A stretch of 24,688 nt of DNA from the NCBI GenBank assembly GCA_002369315.1, contig DFDW01000013.1, forward strand, positions 29,490 to 54,177, given 5' to 3'. A program made the position numbers and the translations under genes. Source of the DNA: Ruminococcaceae bacterium UBA3818 (GTDB lineage Bacteria; Bacillota; Clostridia; Oscillospirales; Ruminococcaceae). The stretch's first letter is position 1; each line of letters opens with the position of its first letter. Shown here one piece after another: positions 1 to 6,781 of this stretch. The notes beneath the pieces were generated by a model. The model searched no databases, had not been told where the DNA came from, and saw nothing but the letters and a program-made list of their open reading frames with translations.

Positions 1-274
1 ACATGGCCACGCAGTCGATGCCCACTGTGTCATGCTTATTCAAAAGAAAGGCCAGTTTCAGCTTGGTTCCCACACCGTCGGTACCGGAAACCAATACCGG
101 CTTTTCCATCCCGGCCAGATCCATTTCAAACAAGCCGCCGAAGCCGCCAATGCCGGAAATACAGCCAGCAGTCTGGGTGCGGGCCACATGGGTTTTCATC
201 AGTTCCACCGCTTTGTAACCGGCAGTCACGTCTACGCCTGCCGCCTTGTAGCTGTCGCTAAAGCTCTTTTCCAT
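1..274 (-). CDS. purM: Phosphoribosylformylglycinamidine cyclo-ligase (AIR synthetase), N-terminal part
   Basis: PurM closes the imidazole ring of FGAM to give AIR, step 5 of de novo purine synthesis, using ATP in the cytosol. Only the first 91 residues lie in the window; the rest runs off the left edge. The recognisable family block is SYKAAGVDV near residues 8-16, a glycine-rich GIGGFGGLFE stretch, then SGTDGVGTKLKLA (about 63-75), the conserved nucleotide-binding loop, followed by HDTVGIDCVAM. I start at ATG 274 because GGAG lies 12 nt upstream and family members usually begin just before SYK; an in-frame ATG at 292 is the alternative. It follows purF on the same strand after a 130 bp spacer and is the fourth visible gene of the operon. 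Confidence 0.95.
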   Translation of the reverse strand, partial: MEKSFSDSYKAAGVDVTAGYKAVELMKTHVARTQTAGCISGIGGFGGLFEMDLAGMEKPVLVSGTDGVGTKLKLAFLLNKHDTVGIDCVAM

Positions 275-292
275 AAAATCACTACGCTCCAT

Positions 293-421
293 TCTGTTTA
301 TGCCGCAGCAAAATGCGGCGGCGATTTTTTGTCCGTTATATTGGATGAGATGCGGGCAAAACAGCCGCACGCATTGCGGCCTTTGGGGCCGCGTCCTTAC
401 CGAAACCGCAAAAGCGGCCGG
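293..421 (-). other. purF-purM intercistronic spacer with GC-rich hairpins
   Basis: This spacer is longer than the others in the operon and holds no ORF of note. It contains small GC-rich inverted repeats: a CCGCA/TGCGG pair near 302-317, GCGGCC/GGCCGC near 377-393, and CCGC/GCGG near 406-417. None is followed by a T tract on the minus strand, so they look like mRNA folding or processing elements, not terminators. The role is inferred. Confidence 0.35.
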
Positions 422-1849
422 TCACTCTTTTTTGATTTTCTGTTCAAATTTGGATTTTTCCATTTCCTTTGGCGTTGCCGCAGGGTATTCTCCGGTAAAG
501 CATCCGCAGCAGAAGTCGCAGTGGGCTCCATCGGCGATATGCCGCACGCCCTCCACGCTCAAATATCCCAGGGAGTCAGCCCCGATGACCCGGCAAATTT
601 CTTTCTCGCTCATCTGACAGGCGATAAGATTTTCCTTGGAATCAATGTCGGTTCCATAATAGCAAGGACTGATAAACGGCGGCGCCGACACCCGTACATG
701 AACCTCGGTAGCGCCGGCATCCCGCAAAAGGGTCACGATTCGGGCGCTGGTTGTGCCGCGGACGATGGAATCATCTACCATAATGACCCGTTTTCCTTTG
801 ACAACCGACGCCAGGGCATTGAGCTTAATGCGGACCGAATTTTCCCGCTGCCCCTGTTCCGGCTGGATAAAAGTCCGGGCGATGTATCGGTTTTTCACAA
901 ATCCCATGCCGTATGGTATCCCCGATTCCTCCGCGTAACCCAACGCTGCGTCAAGCCCGGAATCCGGCACGCCGATCACAACGTCCGCCTCTACCGGGTG
1001 TTCCTGGGCCAAAAAGCGTCCGGCCTGGCGGCGGGCCTCATGAACCGATTTGCCCTCGATCACCGAATCGGGTCTGGCAAAGTAAACGAATTCAAACACG
1101 CAGGTATGGGCTTTTCCTTTGCAATGAGTCCGGATGCTTCGCACTCCATTCTCGTCCACCACCACAATTTCACCCGCTTCAATGTCCCGGACAAATACCG
1201 CGCCGATACTGTCCAGCGCACAGGTCTCGGAGGCGAATACGATCTGCCCCTCCGGCAGGCGGCCCATGCACAGCGGACGGAAACCGGTGGAATCCCGGGC
1301 GGCGATCAGCTTCTGCGGAGACATGATAACAAGGCTGTATGCGCCCTCCAGCTGAAACATCGCCTGTTCTACCGCCTTTTCGATAGAGGGGGTATTCAGC
1401 CGTTCCCGGGTAATAATATAGGAAATGACCTCTGAATCATTGGTCGTGTGAAAAATGGCGCCGGATAATTCCAGCTGGCGGCGCAGTTCCGCCGCATTGG
1501 TCAGATTTCCGTTGTGAGCCAGGGCCATCTGGCCTTTTACATGGCGGACCACCAGCGGCTGCGCGTTGGCGCGGCTGACTGCACCGGTGGTAGAATACCG
1601 GGTGTGTCCCACTGCCATCTGCCCCCGGCCCAAAGCTTGCAGGTGCTCCTTGGTAAACACATCCCGGACCAGCCCCAGATCCTTGTGGACCGTGATCACC
1701 CCACTGTCGTTGACCGCGATCCCGCAGCTTTCCTGTCCCCGGTGCTGCAGGGCATACAATGCGTAATAAGCATTGGCCGCAACATCGCTTCTGCCTTCTT
1801 TGTCATAAATACCAAAAACGCCGCATTCCTCATGAATCTCGTTTTGCAT
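422..1849 (-). CDS. purF: Amidophosphoribosyltransferase, Fe-S type
   Basis: PurF makes 5-phosphoribosylamine from PRPP and glutamine, the committed step of purine synthesis. The 475-residue protein begins with a short propeptide (MQNEIHEE) before C9, the expected N-terminal nucleophile after self-cleavage, and continues as an Ntn-type glutaminase domain (GHTRYSTTG at 81-89, AHNGNLTN at 111-118). The phosphoribosyltransferase half carries the PRPP loop VIMVDDSIVRGTTS at about 355-368. Cysteines C250, C396, C447 and C450 match the four ligands of the [4Fe-4S] cluster known in the Bacillus subtilis enzyme, so this is the oxygen-sensitive, regulated class. The ATG has a GGGAG ribosome site 8 nt upstream. 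In the family AMP and GMP inhibit the enzyme. Confidence 0.97.
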   Translation of the reverse strand: MQNEIHEECGVFGIYDKEGRSDVAANAYYALYALQHRGQESCGIAVNDSGVITVHKDLGLVRDVFTKEHLQALGRGQMAVGHTRYSTTGAVSRANAQPLVVRHVKGQMALAHNGNLTNAAELRRQLELSGAIFHTTNDSEVISYIITRERLNTPSIEKAVEQAMFQLEGAYSLVIMSPQKLIAARDSTGFRPLCMGRLPEGQIVFASETCALDSIGAVFVRDIEAGEIVVVDENGVRSIRTHCKGKAHTCVFEFVYFARPDSVIEGKSVHEARRQAGRFLAQEHPVEADVVIGVPDSGLDAALGYAEESGIPYGMGFVKNRYIARTFIQPEQGQRENSVRIKLNALASVVKGKRVIMVDDSIVRGTTSARIVTLLRDAGATEVHVRVSAPPFISPCYYGTDIDSKENLIACQMSEKEICRVIGADSLGYLSVEGVRHIADGAHCDFCCGCFTGEYPAATPKEMEKSKFEQKIKKE

Positions 1850-1871
1850 CTTCTTTTCTCCCGAACCGTGA

Positions 1872-1897
1872 GCAGGGCCGGAGTTGCCCGGCCCTGC
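1872..1897 (-). other. Perfect intercistronic hairpin between purC and purF
   Basis: GCAGGGCCGG and CCGGCCCTGC form a perfect 10 bp stem with a 6 nt loop, placed about 22 nt before the purF start and 20 nt after the purC stop. There is no T tract downstream, so it is not an intrinsic terminator. An mRNA stability or processing role is likely but inferred. Confidence 0.6.
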
Positions 1898-1916
1898 CAG
1901 TTTGTATCCGTTTGGA

Positions 1917-2627
1917 TTATTCGCCCAGCAGGCGCTTCATGATTTCATGATATGCGCCCTCCACATTTCCCAGGTCTCTGCGGAAACGGTCTTTATCCAG
2001 TTTTTCGCCGGTGTTGCTGTCCCAGAAACGGCAGGTATCCGGGGAGATCTCATCCGCCAGGATAATGGTTCCGTCGGGGGTCTTGCCGAATTCGATCTTG
2101 TAGTCGATCAGCTCGATGTTCAGATCTTTCAGGTAGTCGCTCAGCAGCTTGTTGATTTTGAAAGAGTAGTCTGCGATCAAATCCAGTTCTTCCTTGGTCG
2201 CAATGCCCATGGCATAAATGTGATAATCGTTGACCATTGGGTCGCCCAGCGCGTCATCTTTGTAGCAGTATTCCAGCACCGGGTGTTTCAGCTTGGTACC
2301 CTCTTCCAGTCCCAGCCGTTTGGACAAAGAGCCAGCCGCGATATTGCGGACAATCACCTCCAGCGGGATAATGGTAACCTTTTTCACCACGGTCTCCCGA
2401 TCGGAGATCTCTTCCACCAGGTGGGTGGGGATACCGTTTTTCTCCAGCATTTTCATCAGGTGATTGGAAACCCGGTTGTTGATGATGCCCTTACCCTCGA
2501 TGGTTCCCTTTTTCAGGCCGTTAAAGGCTGTTGCATCGTCTTTATAATCCACAATGTACAGGTTGGGATCGTCGGTCTTAAATACTTTTTTGGCTTTTCC
2601 TTCGTACAGCTGTTCAAGCTTTTTCAT
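1917..2627 (-). CDS. purC: Phosphoribosylaminoimidazole-succinocarboxamide synthase (SAICAR synthetase)
   Basis: PurC joins aspartate to CAIR with ATP to form SAICAR. The 236-residue protein matches the usual bacterial length. Visible motifs are the ATP-site strand LYEGKAKKVF at 7-16, the family signature PLEVIVRNIAAGS at 88-100, DYKIEFG near 175-181, and ADEISPDTCRFWD at 191-203. I chose ATG 2627 over an in-frame ATG at 2642 because GGAGG lies 8 nt upstream of 2627 and the upstream ATG overlaps that ribosome site. It sits between purE and purF on the same strand, as in many clostridial purine operons. Confidence 0.97.
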   Translation of the reverse strand: MKKLEQLYEGKAKKVFKTDDPNLYIVDYKDDATAFNGLKKGTIEGKGIINNRVSNHLMKMLEKNGIPTHLVEEISDRETVVKKVTIIPLEVIVRNIAAGSLSKRLGLEEGTKLKHPVLEYCYKDDALGDPMVNDYHIYAMGIATKEELDLIADYSFKINKLLSDYLKDLNIELIDYKIEFGKTPDGTIILADEISPDTCRFWDSNTGEKLDKDRFRRDLGNVEGAYHEIMKRLLGE

Positions 2628-2660
2628 AAATATTTCCTCCATATTGCAATTTATTCTGAC

Positions 2661-2672
2661 AGCCTTTCGGCT
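2661..2672 (-). other. Small GNRA-tetraloop hairpin in the purE-purC spacer
   Basis: On the transcribed strand AGCC-GAAA-GGCT forms a 4 bp stem capped by a GAAA tetraloop, between the purE stop and the purC ribosome site. It is short and may be fortuitous. Confidence 0.3.
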
Positions 2673-2684
2673 TTTCCATCCTTG

Positions 2685-3191
2685 TTACAGCGCCGCAACT
2701 TCCGCTTGCAGCTTTTGATCCTTTTCCAGCACCTGGGCGGCCATGGCCTTTTTCTGCGCTTCCAGCTTGTCCGCCAGCGCCGGCTCGGACAGCGCCAGGA
2801 TCTGCGCGGCCAAAAGCGCCGCATTATCCGCTCCGTCGATAGCCACGGTGGCTACCGGTACTCCTTTGGGCATCTGGACGGTAGCGAGCAGTGCGTCCAT
2901 TCCGTCTAATACCGACGCTTTCATCGGCACACCGATGACCGGCAGAGTGGTGTGCCCGGCCAAAACGCCGGCCAGATGAGCCGCTTTCCCGGCTGCGGCG
3001 ATAATCACGCCGAACCCATTATCCCGCGCCGCAGACGCAAATTCTCCCGCTTCTTTCGGCGTACGATGGGCGGAAAACACGTGCGCTTCCACCGGAATTC
3101 CCATATCCTTAAGCGATTTGACCGCGTTTTTCATCACCGGAAAATCGCTGTCGCTTCCCATGATGACCGCAACTTTTTTCATCATATCCAT
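2685..3191 (-). CDS. purE: 5-(carboxyamino)imidazole ribonucleotide mutase / AIR carboxylase catalytic subunit
   Basis: PurE forms CAIR, the carboxylation step of purine synthesis. The 168-residue protein shows MGSDSD at 11-16, SAHRTP at 40-45 with the active-site histidine H42, and AAAGKAAHL at 65-73, the flexible loop over the active site. The C-terminus is an Ala/Gln/Lys-rich helix. No purK is seen between purE and purC, so whether it works with a distant PurK or with free CO2 cannot be told here. The start at 3191 has GGAG 5 nt upstream; in-frame ATGs at 3185 and 3182 are alternatives. It is the first gene of the operon and sits directly after a leader terminator, so attenuation probably controls it. 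Confidence 0.96.
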   Translation of the reverse strand: MDMMKKVAVIMGSDSDFPVMKNAVKSLKDMGIPVEAHVFSAHRTPKEAGEFASAARDNGFGVIIAAAGKAAHLAGVLAGHTTLPVIGVPMKASVLDGMDALLATVQMPKGVPVATVAIDGADNAALLAAQILALSEPALADKLEAQKKAMAAQVLEKDQKLQAEVAAL

Positions 3192-3200
3192 CCTTTCTCC

Positions 3201-3235
3201 AAAAAGAAAACAGCCTGCGGGCGGACCACAGGCTG
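3201..3235 (-). terminator. Leader intrinsic terminator (attenuator) upstream of purE
   Basis: On the minus strand CAGCCTGTGG and CCGCAGGCTG pair into a 10 bp stem (one G-T wobble) with a 5 nt loop, followed at once by TTTTCTTTTT. The T tract ends where the purE ribosome site GGAGAAAGG begins, so termination here would silence the whole pur operon and read-through is required for expression. Confidence 0.85.
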
Positions 3236-3238
3236 CAC

Positions 3239-3382
3239 CTATTTTGTTTTAGAAGATACACTGCTCCCGCTGCAAAAGCCCATATGGCGACACTTGCCCC
3301 CATAAAGCCGGAAAAACGCAAAAATACAGCCGGAACCGGCCTGCTCTTTTCTCACGGGCAGTGCAGATGCGCTGATCGCCAT
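3239..3382 (-). CDS. Possible 47-codon upstream ORF in the pur leader
   Basis: An ORF starts at ATG 3382 (MAISASALPVRKE...) with AGGAGG 11 nt upstream and ends with TAG at 3239, only 3 nt before the 5' arm of the leader terminator. It resembles no family I know and its composition (C, G and S rich at the end) is not typical of a folded protein. Its value may be positional: a ribosome finishing at the TAG would cover the 5' arm of the terminator. A 13-codon ORF from ATG 3393 (MHRPWRSAHLHCP) overlaps it in another frame, but AGGAGG abuts that ATG with no spacing. Either may be untranslated. Confidence 0.25.
   Translation of the reverse strand: MAISASALPVRKEQAGSGCIFAFFRLYGGKCRHMGFCSGSSVSSKTK
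3311..3343 (-). terminator. Second terminator-like hairpin in the pur leader
   Basis: On the minus strand CAGGCCGGTTCCGGCTG folds into a short GC-rich hairpin with a bulged G and is followed by TATTTTTGCGTTTTT. The stem is imperfect and the T tract interrupted, so it is weaker than the one at 3201-3235. It could be a pause site or the competing structure of an attenuator. Confidence 0.35.
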
Positions 3383-3406
3383 GGCCTGTGCATCCTCCTT
3401 TTCCTT

Positions 3407-3444
3407 TTGATCAAACCGCGTGAAAGGGTGCGGTTTTCCATCAA
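3407..3444 (-). other. Long stem-loop at the start of the pur leader
   Basis: TTGAT/ATCAA (3407-3411 with 3440-3444) and AAACCGC/GCGGTTT (3413-3419 with 3430-3436) stack with a small asymmetric internal loop and a 10 nt apical loop. It lies just downstream of the -10 box and upstream of the AGGAGG at 3394-3399, so it belongs to the 5' end of the leader RNA. Confidence 0.55.
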
Positions 3445-3462
3445 CAGAAACTCTATTTCCAT

Positions 3463-3468
3463 AGTATA
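3463..3468 (-). promoter_or_regulatory. -10 box of the putative pur operon promoter
   Basis: TATACT on the minus strand matches the sigma-A -10 consensus at five of six positions and lies about 20 nt upstream of the leader stem-loop. No convincing -35 sits at 16-18 bp; the closest hexamer, TAGACT at 3489-3494, is 20 bp away. A weak, activator-dependent or misread promoter is possible. Confidence 0.4.
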
Positions 3469-3632
3469 CGAAAATCAAGAAAAAGTAAAGTCTATCCCAA
3501 AAAATCGTCGAAGAATGCAACTTTCCAAACCGGTTTTTCGAACGGTTTGTACACTCTGTCCCTGCAGTAAGCGCATCCGTGTCTTTCCCGCTGCGCCGCC
3601 GTCTTTTTGTCCCTGCGGCGGCCGGGGTGCCT

Positions 3633-4658
3633 TTATCCCAGCAGCTTCGCCAAAACGTCTATCGTCCGGTCGATTTCCTTCTTGCCGATCCAATAGTGGG
3701 TTACGAAGCGGTATTTCCCATCCTCTATTCCGTTGACCAGAATTCCTTTTTCCCGCATAACCGCTGGGAAAGCCTGATGGTCAAAACCGGGCTTGTCGAT
3801 GGTAAAAAAGATCATACTGATCTGCACCGCGTCCATATCCACCGTTACGCCAGGCAGTGCCGCGAGCTTTTGGGCAAAGTATTTGGCGTTTTCATGATCT
3901 TCTCCCACCCGTTTGGACATTTTTTCAATGGCAATGATCCCGGCCGCCGCCAAAATACCGCATTGGCGCATGCCGCCGCCTACAATTTTGCGGTTTTTCC
4001 TGGCGCGGTCGATAAAGTCCGCGGTGGAGCATACCATCGAGCCGACCGGCGCGCACAGCCCTTTGGACAGGCAGAACATCACGCTGTCACCGTATTGGGC
4101 AATTTCTTTTGCCTCGACCCCCAGCGCCTCAGCGGCATTAAAAATCCGGGCCCCGTCCAGATGGACCGGCAGCCCATGCCGGTGGGCGGTTTCGTATACT
4201 TCTTTCATCTTTTCCAGCGGCATCACTCTGCCGTTGGACAGGGCGTTTTCCATCTCCACCAGGCCGGTGCGGGGCATGTGGATGTCATCGGGGCGAATCG
4301 CCCGCTCCACCATTTCGGCAGTCAGCTGATCGTCCTCTGTTTTGATCGTGCGCAGGCATACCCCTGAAAGCACCGCCGTTGCGCCAACCTCATGCTGCAC
4401 AATGTGGGCGTTTTCGCTGCAGATCACCTCATCCCCCCGGCGGGTGTGCGTCATAATGGATACCTGGTTGCCCATGGTTCCGGAAGGCACGAACATAGCC
4501 GCCTCTTTCCCCAGCGTCCTGGCAGCCAATTCTTCCAGCTGCCGCACCGTAGGATCATCACCATATACATCATCGCCCACCGGTGCGGCAGCCATGGCGG
4601 CCCGCATCTCTTCGGTGGGCTGGGTAACCGTATCACTGCGCAAATCAATAAAGTTCAT
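3633..4658 (-). CDS. ltaE: Low-specificity L-threonine aldolase
   Basis: This PLP enzyme of fold type I splits L-threonine or L-allo-threonine to glycine and acetaldehyde, a possible source of glycine for one-carbon and purine metabolism. The 341-residue protein has the family N-terminus IDLRSDTVTQPT, a PLP-contact H85 (SENAHIVQHE), the aspartate D168 in VHLDGAR that binds the pyridine nitrogen, and the Schiff-base lysine K199 in CLSKGLCAPVGS. I chose ATG 4658, which has GGGGGA 7 nt upstream, over ATG 4673. It is a single-gene unit with its own strong promoter, divergent from the flippase gene, and ends just before the pur leader. Precise threonine stereopreference cannot be read from sequence. 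Confidence 0.93.
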   Translation of the reverse strand: MNFIDLRSDTVTQPTEEMRAAMAAAPVGDDVYGDDPTVRQLEELAARTLGKEAAMFVPSGTMGNQVSIMTHTRRGDEVICSENAHIVQHEVGATAVLSGVCLRTIKTEDDQLTAEMVERAIRPDDIHMPRTGLVEMENALSNGRVMPLEKMKEVYETAHRHGLPVHLDGARIFNAAEALGVEAKEIAQYGDSVMFCLSKGLCAPVGSMVCSTADFIDRARKNRKIVGGGMRQCGILAAAGIIAIEKMSKRVGEDHENAKYFAQKLAALPGVTVDMDAVQISMIFFTIDKPGFDHQAFPAVMREKGILVNGIEDGKYRFVTHYWIGKKEIDRTIDVLAKLLG

Positions 4659-4750
4659 CGAAAAATCCCCCATTGTTCCAAAATTTCAGAAGATCACCGC
4701 AGAGCTTTGAAAAGTCTCGCCCTTGCCGGTACTTGCGGCCCTTTGTCTTT

Positions 4751-4778
4751 ATTCTATCGTCTCAGGCCTTTTTGTCAA
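4751..4778 (-). promoter_or_regulatory. Sigma-A promoter of the threonine aldolase gene
   Basis: TTGACA (4773-4778) and TAGAAT (4751-4756) on the minus strand are separated by 16 bp. Transcription would start near 4745, giving a leader of about 85 nt before the aldolase start; I see no known riboswitch in that leader. Confidence 0.75.
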
Positions 4779-4827
4779 CCGCCCTTTCAGGGGATTTCCA
4801 TAAAGTTTGAATTTTCTGAAAAAAGGT

Positions 4828-4856
4828 TTCCAGCCCACAGTTAAAAATGGTATAAT
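4828..4856 (+). promoter_or_regulatory. Extended -10 promoter of the flippase gene
   Basis: TATAAT at 4851-4856 is preceded by TG one base upstream (TGGTATAAT), an extended -10. The -35 position, TTCCAG at 17 bp, is weak, as is common with extended -10 promoters. Transcription would begin about 35 nt before the ATG at 4900. Confidence 0.7.
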
Positions 4857-4899
4857 AATGGCATCTGACCTTTTTTAGATGTGATTGGGAGAAGAAAAC

Positions 4900-6534
4900 A
4901 TGTCAACACAGCGAAAAAACGACCTCCTTCGCCAGGGAAGCATCCTGGCCGTGGCGGGTATTTTGGTCCGGCTCATCGGCATTTTGTACCGGATCCCCAT
5001 GTCCAATTTGCTGGGAGACGCAGGTAACGGAATCTATTCCGTCGCTTACGGTATCTACGGCGTCACGCTGACCTTGGCTTCCAGCAGCCTGCCGCTGGCA
5101 GTGTCCAAGCTGATTGCCCAGCGCTCCATTCAAAAACAGCATCAGAACGCTTACCGCCTGTTTCGTACCGCGCTTCTCTTCGCACTGCTCGTCGGAACGG
5201 CAGCGGCGTTGTTTCTCTTTTTCGGCGCCGATTTTTTAGAAAAGCTATATGCCCGCGAAGGATTGGCAAAGCCTCTTCGTATCGTAGCGCCCACGGTCCT
5301 GGTGATGTCAGGCTTAGGGGTTCTGCGCGGCTTTTTCCAAGGCAAAAACACCATGATCCCCACTGCTGTCTCCCAACTGCTGGAGCAGATTGTCAACGCA
5401 ATTGTCAGCATTGTGGCCATCCGGCTGATGATGCAGGCTTTCGCCGAATCTGCGCAGCAATCGGCCTACGGCGCGGCCGGCGGCATCATGGGTACGCTGT
5501 CCGGCGCGCTTACCGCCTTGCTCTTTTTGATCTTTGTCTTTTTCCTGTGCCGTCCTCATTTGCGCCGCCAGCTGCGCAGCGACCCATATGGCGTCACCGA
5601 ATCCCCGCAGGATATGGTGAAAGCGCTGCTGGTCACGGTCATTCCGGTCATCCTCAGCCAAACGGTTTACCAGATCGGTTTTACGCTGGATGACCTGATA
5701 TTCGGTAATCTGATGGCGGCGAAAGGGATCGATAATAATACAATTAGCTCTTTACAGGGCGTTTTTAACTCTCAGTATAATATTTTAATCAACGCACCCG
5801 TCGCCGTTGCCACAGCCATGGCCTCTTCCACCATTCCCAGCATCGCCGCCTCCACTGCTTCCGGCAATCGGAGAGAAATCCGCCGCAAGGTGCGCGGCGT
5901 TATCAAATTCAATATGGCGGTGGCGATTCCTGCCGCTGTCGGGTTGGCCGTGTTAGCCCGCCCCATCTTAACGCTGCTTTTCCCTTCTCTGACAGCCTAC
6001 CGTGATTTGGCTACCAACCTACTGGTATATGGCTCTTCCGCCGTGGTCTTTTTCGCGTTGTCTACCATCACCAGCGCGGTGCTGCAAAGTATCAATCAAA
6101 TGCGCACGCCGGTCATCCACGGCGCCATTTCCATGGGATTGCATGTGCTGATCCTGTATCCTCTGCTCAAATTTACCAATTTGGGCATTTATGCGCTGAT
6201 CATCGGCAACGTCACTTTCCCGCTGATTGTCTGCGTGCTGAATTGGCGTTCGGTAGGCCTTGCCCTTTCTTACCGGCAGGAAATCGGGAAAACCTTTGTT
6301 ATCCCCCTGATTTCTTCCACAATCATGGGGTTGCTGACCTTGGGGACCTATTCTGTCCTTTTCGCTTTGACGCAGCGAAACACCCTCAGTACGGTTGCCG
6401 CTGTATTGGTCGCTGTGATCGTTTATTGCTTTTGTTTGTTGTGGTTCCGTTGCTTCTCCCGTCAGGAATTGTATGATCTTCCTTTCGGCGGCCGGATTGT
6501 GCAGCTGGCCCAGCGGCTGCATCTGTTGCCCTGA
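4900..6534 (+). CDS. MOP-superfamily lipid-linked oligosaccharide flippase (SpoVB/MurJ-like)
   Basis: The 544-residue protein is a polytopic membrane protein with about 14 hydrophobic segments, the size and layout of the MVF/polysaccharide-flippase branch of the MOP superfamily. The N-terminus LLRQGSILAVAGILVRLIG and the following LGDAGNGIYSVAYGIYG, with PLAVSKLIA near residues 66-74, are typical of the SpoVB/YtgP/MurJ group that moves lipid-linked cell-wall or spore-cortex precursors across the membrane. Which of these roles it has cannot be settled from sequence. ATG 4900 follows GGGAG by 8 nt; a TTG at 4885 lies upstream of the ribosome site and is not the start. It has its own extended -10 promoter and ends ahead of terminators in a convergent junction. 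Confidence 0.85.
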   Translation: MSTQRKNDLLRQGSILAVAGILVRLIGILYRIPMSNLLGDAGNGIYSVAYGIYGVTLTLASSSLPLAVSKLIAQRSIQKQHQNAYRLFRTALLFALLVGTAAALFLFFGADFLEKLYAREGLAKPLRIVAPTVLVMSGLGVLRGFFQGKNTMIPTAVSQLLEQIVNAIVSIVAIRLMMQAFAESAQQSAYGAAGGIMGTLSGALTALLFLIFVFFLCRPHLRRQLRSDPYGVTESPQDMVKALLVTVIPVILSQTVYQIGFTLDDLIFGNLMAAKGIDNNTISSLQGVFNSQYNILINAPVAVATAMASSTIPSIAASTASGNRREIRRKVRGVIKFNMAVAIPAAVGLAVLARPILTLLFPSLTAYRDLATNLLVYGSSAVVFFALSTITSAVLQSINQMRTPVIHGAISMGLHVLILYPLLKFTNLGIYALIIGNVTFPLIVCVLNWRSVGLALSYRQEIGKTFVIPLISSTIMGLLTLGTYSVLFALTQRNTLSTVAAVLVAVIVYCFCLLWFRCFSRQELYDLPFGGRIVQLAQRLHLLP

Positions 6535-6562
6535 TACAGGTCACCCGGCAAGAATGAGCGTA

Positions 6563-6588
6563 AACGCGCTGCAAATAGCACGTTTTTT
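6563..6588 (+). terminator. Possible terminator after the flippase gene
   Basis: AACGcGCT and AGCaCGTT pair around a 6 nt loop with one mismatch, followed by a T tract. It lies about 30 nt after the flippase stop. The stem is weaker than the one at 6692-6729, so this may be a first, leaky stop. Confidence 0.4.
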
Positions 6589-6691
6589 CTCCTATTCTCA
6601 AGGTTCCACAAATGTATGAATGTATTTGCACCAAGGGCTTTCTTTCGGGCAAGATTTCGTCGGATGAAAAGGTACCTCCCGGTAACAGCAT

Positions 6692-6729
6692 ATCAAAAAG
6701 CGCCTGCGGCAAAGGGCGCTTTTTTTGAT
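6692..6729. terminator. Bidirectional terminator between convergent genes
   Basis: ATCAAAAAGCGCC and GGCGCTTTTTTTGAT pair into an A/T-flanked GC stem with T tracts on both strands. It lies between the flippase (rightward) and the peptidoglycan-binding protein (leftward) and can end both transcripts. Confidence 0.85.
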
Positions 6730-6781
6730 TGGATTCTGCCGTCAAAGGTCAAAACCTGCTGTTTTCTCGGCCCTTTTTTCG

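Larger units (their letters stand above)
3192..3632 (-). promoter_or_regulatory. Gene-free 441 bp region: pur operon promoter and structured leader
   Basis: From right to left on the transcribed strand this region holds: the short trailer of the threonine aldolase gene; an inverted repeat CAAACCG/CGGTTTG; a -10 box TATACT; a hairpin at 3407-3444 (TTGAT/ATCAA stacked on AAACCGC/GCGGTTT); an AGGAGG followed by short ORFs; a terminator-like hairpin at 3327-3343; and a strong intrinsic terminator at 3201-3235 that touches the purE ribosome site. I looked by eye for the purine, PRPP and ZTP riboswitch cores and did not recognise any. The layout points to conditional termination; the signal is unknown. 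Confidence 0.6.

Noticed and set aside
32..1435. 467-codon rightward ORF opposite purF
   Set aside because: It is the antisense shadow of purF; it has no ribosome site and its residues look like reverse-frame translation (rich in H, R, G, F).
3211..3240. Possible ZTP (pfl) riboswitch because of CCGCCCG near the pur leader terminator
   Set aside because: The conserved 5' part of the ZTP class is not present and the CCGCC is explained by the terminator stem and loop.
3109..3321. 70-codon leftward frame with a hydrophobic stretch (GASVAIWAFAAGAVYLL)
   Set aside because: It begins at a TTG without a ribosome site, runs through the leader terminator and overlaps purE in another frame. The hydrophobic stretch is probably chance.
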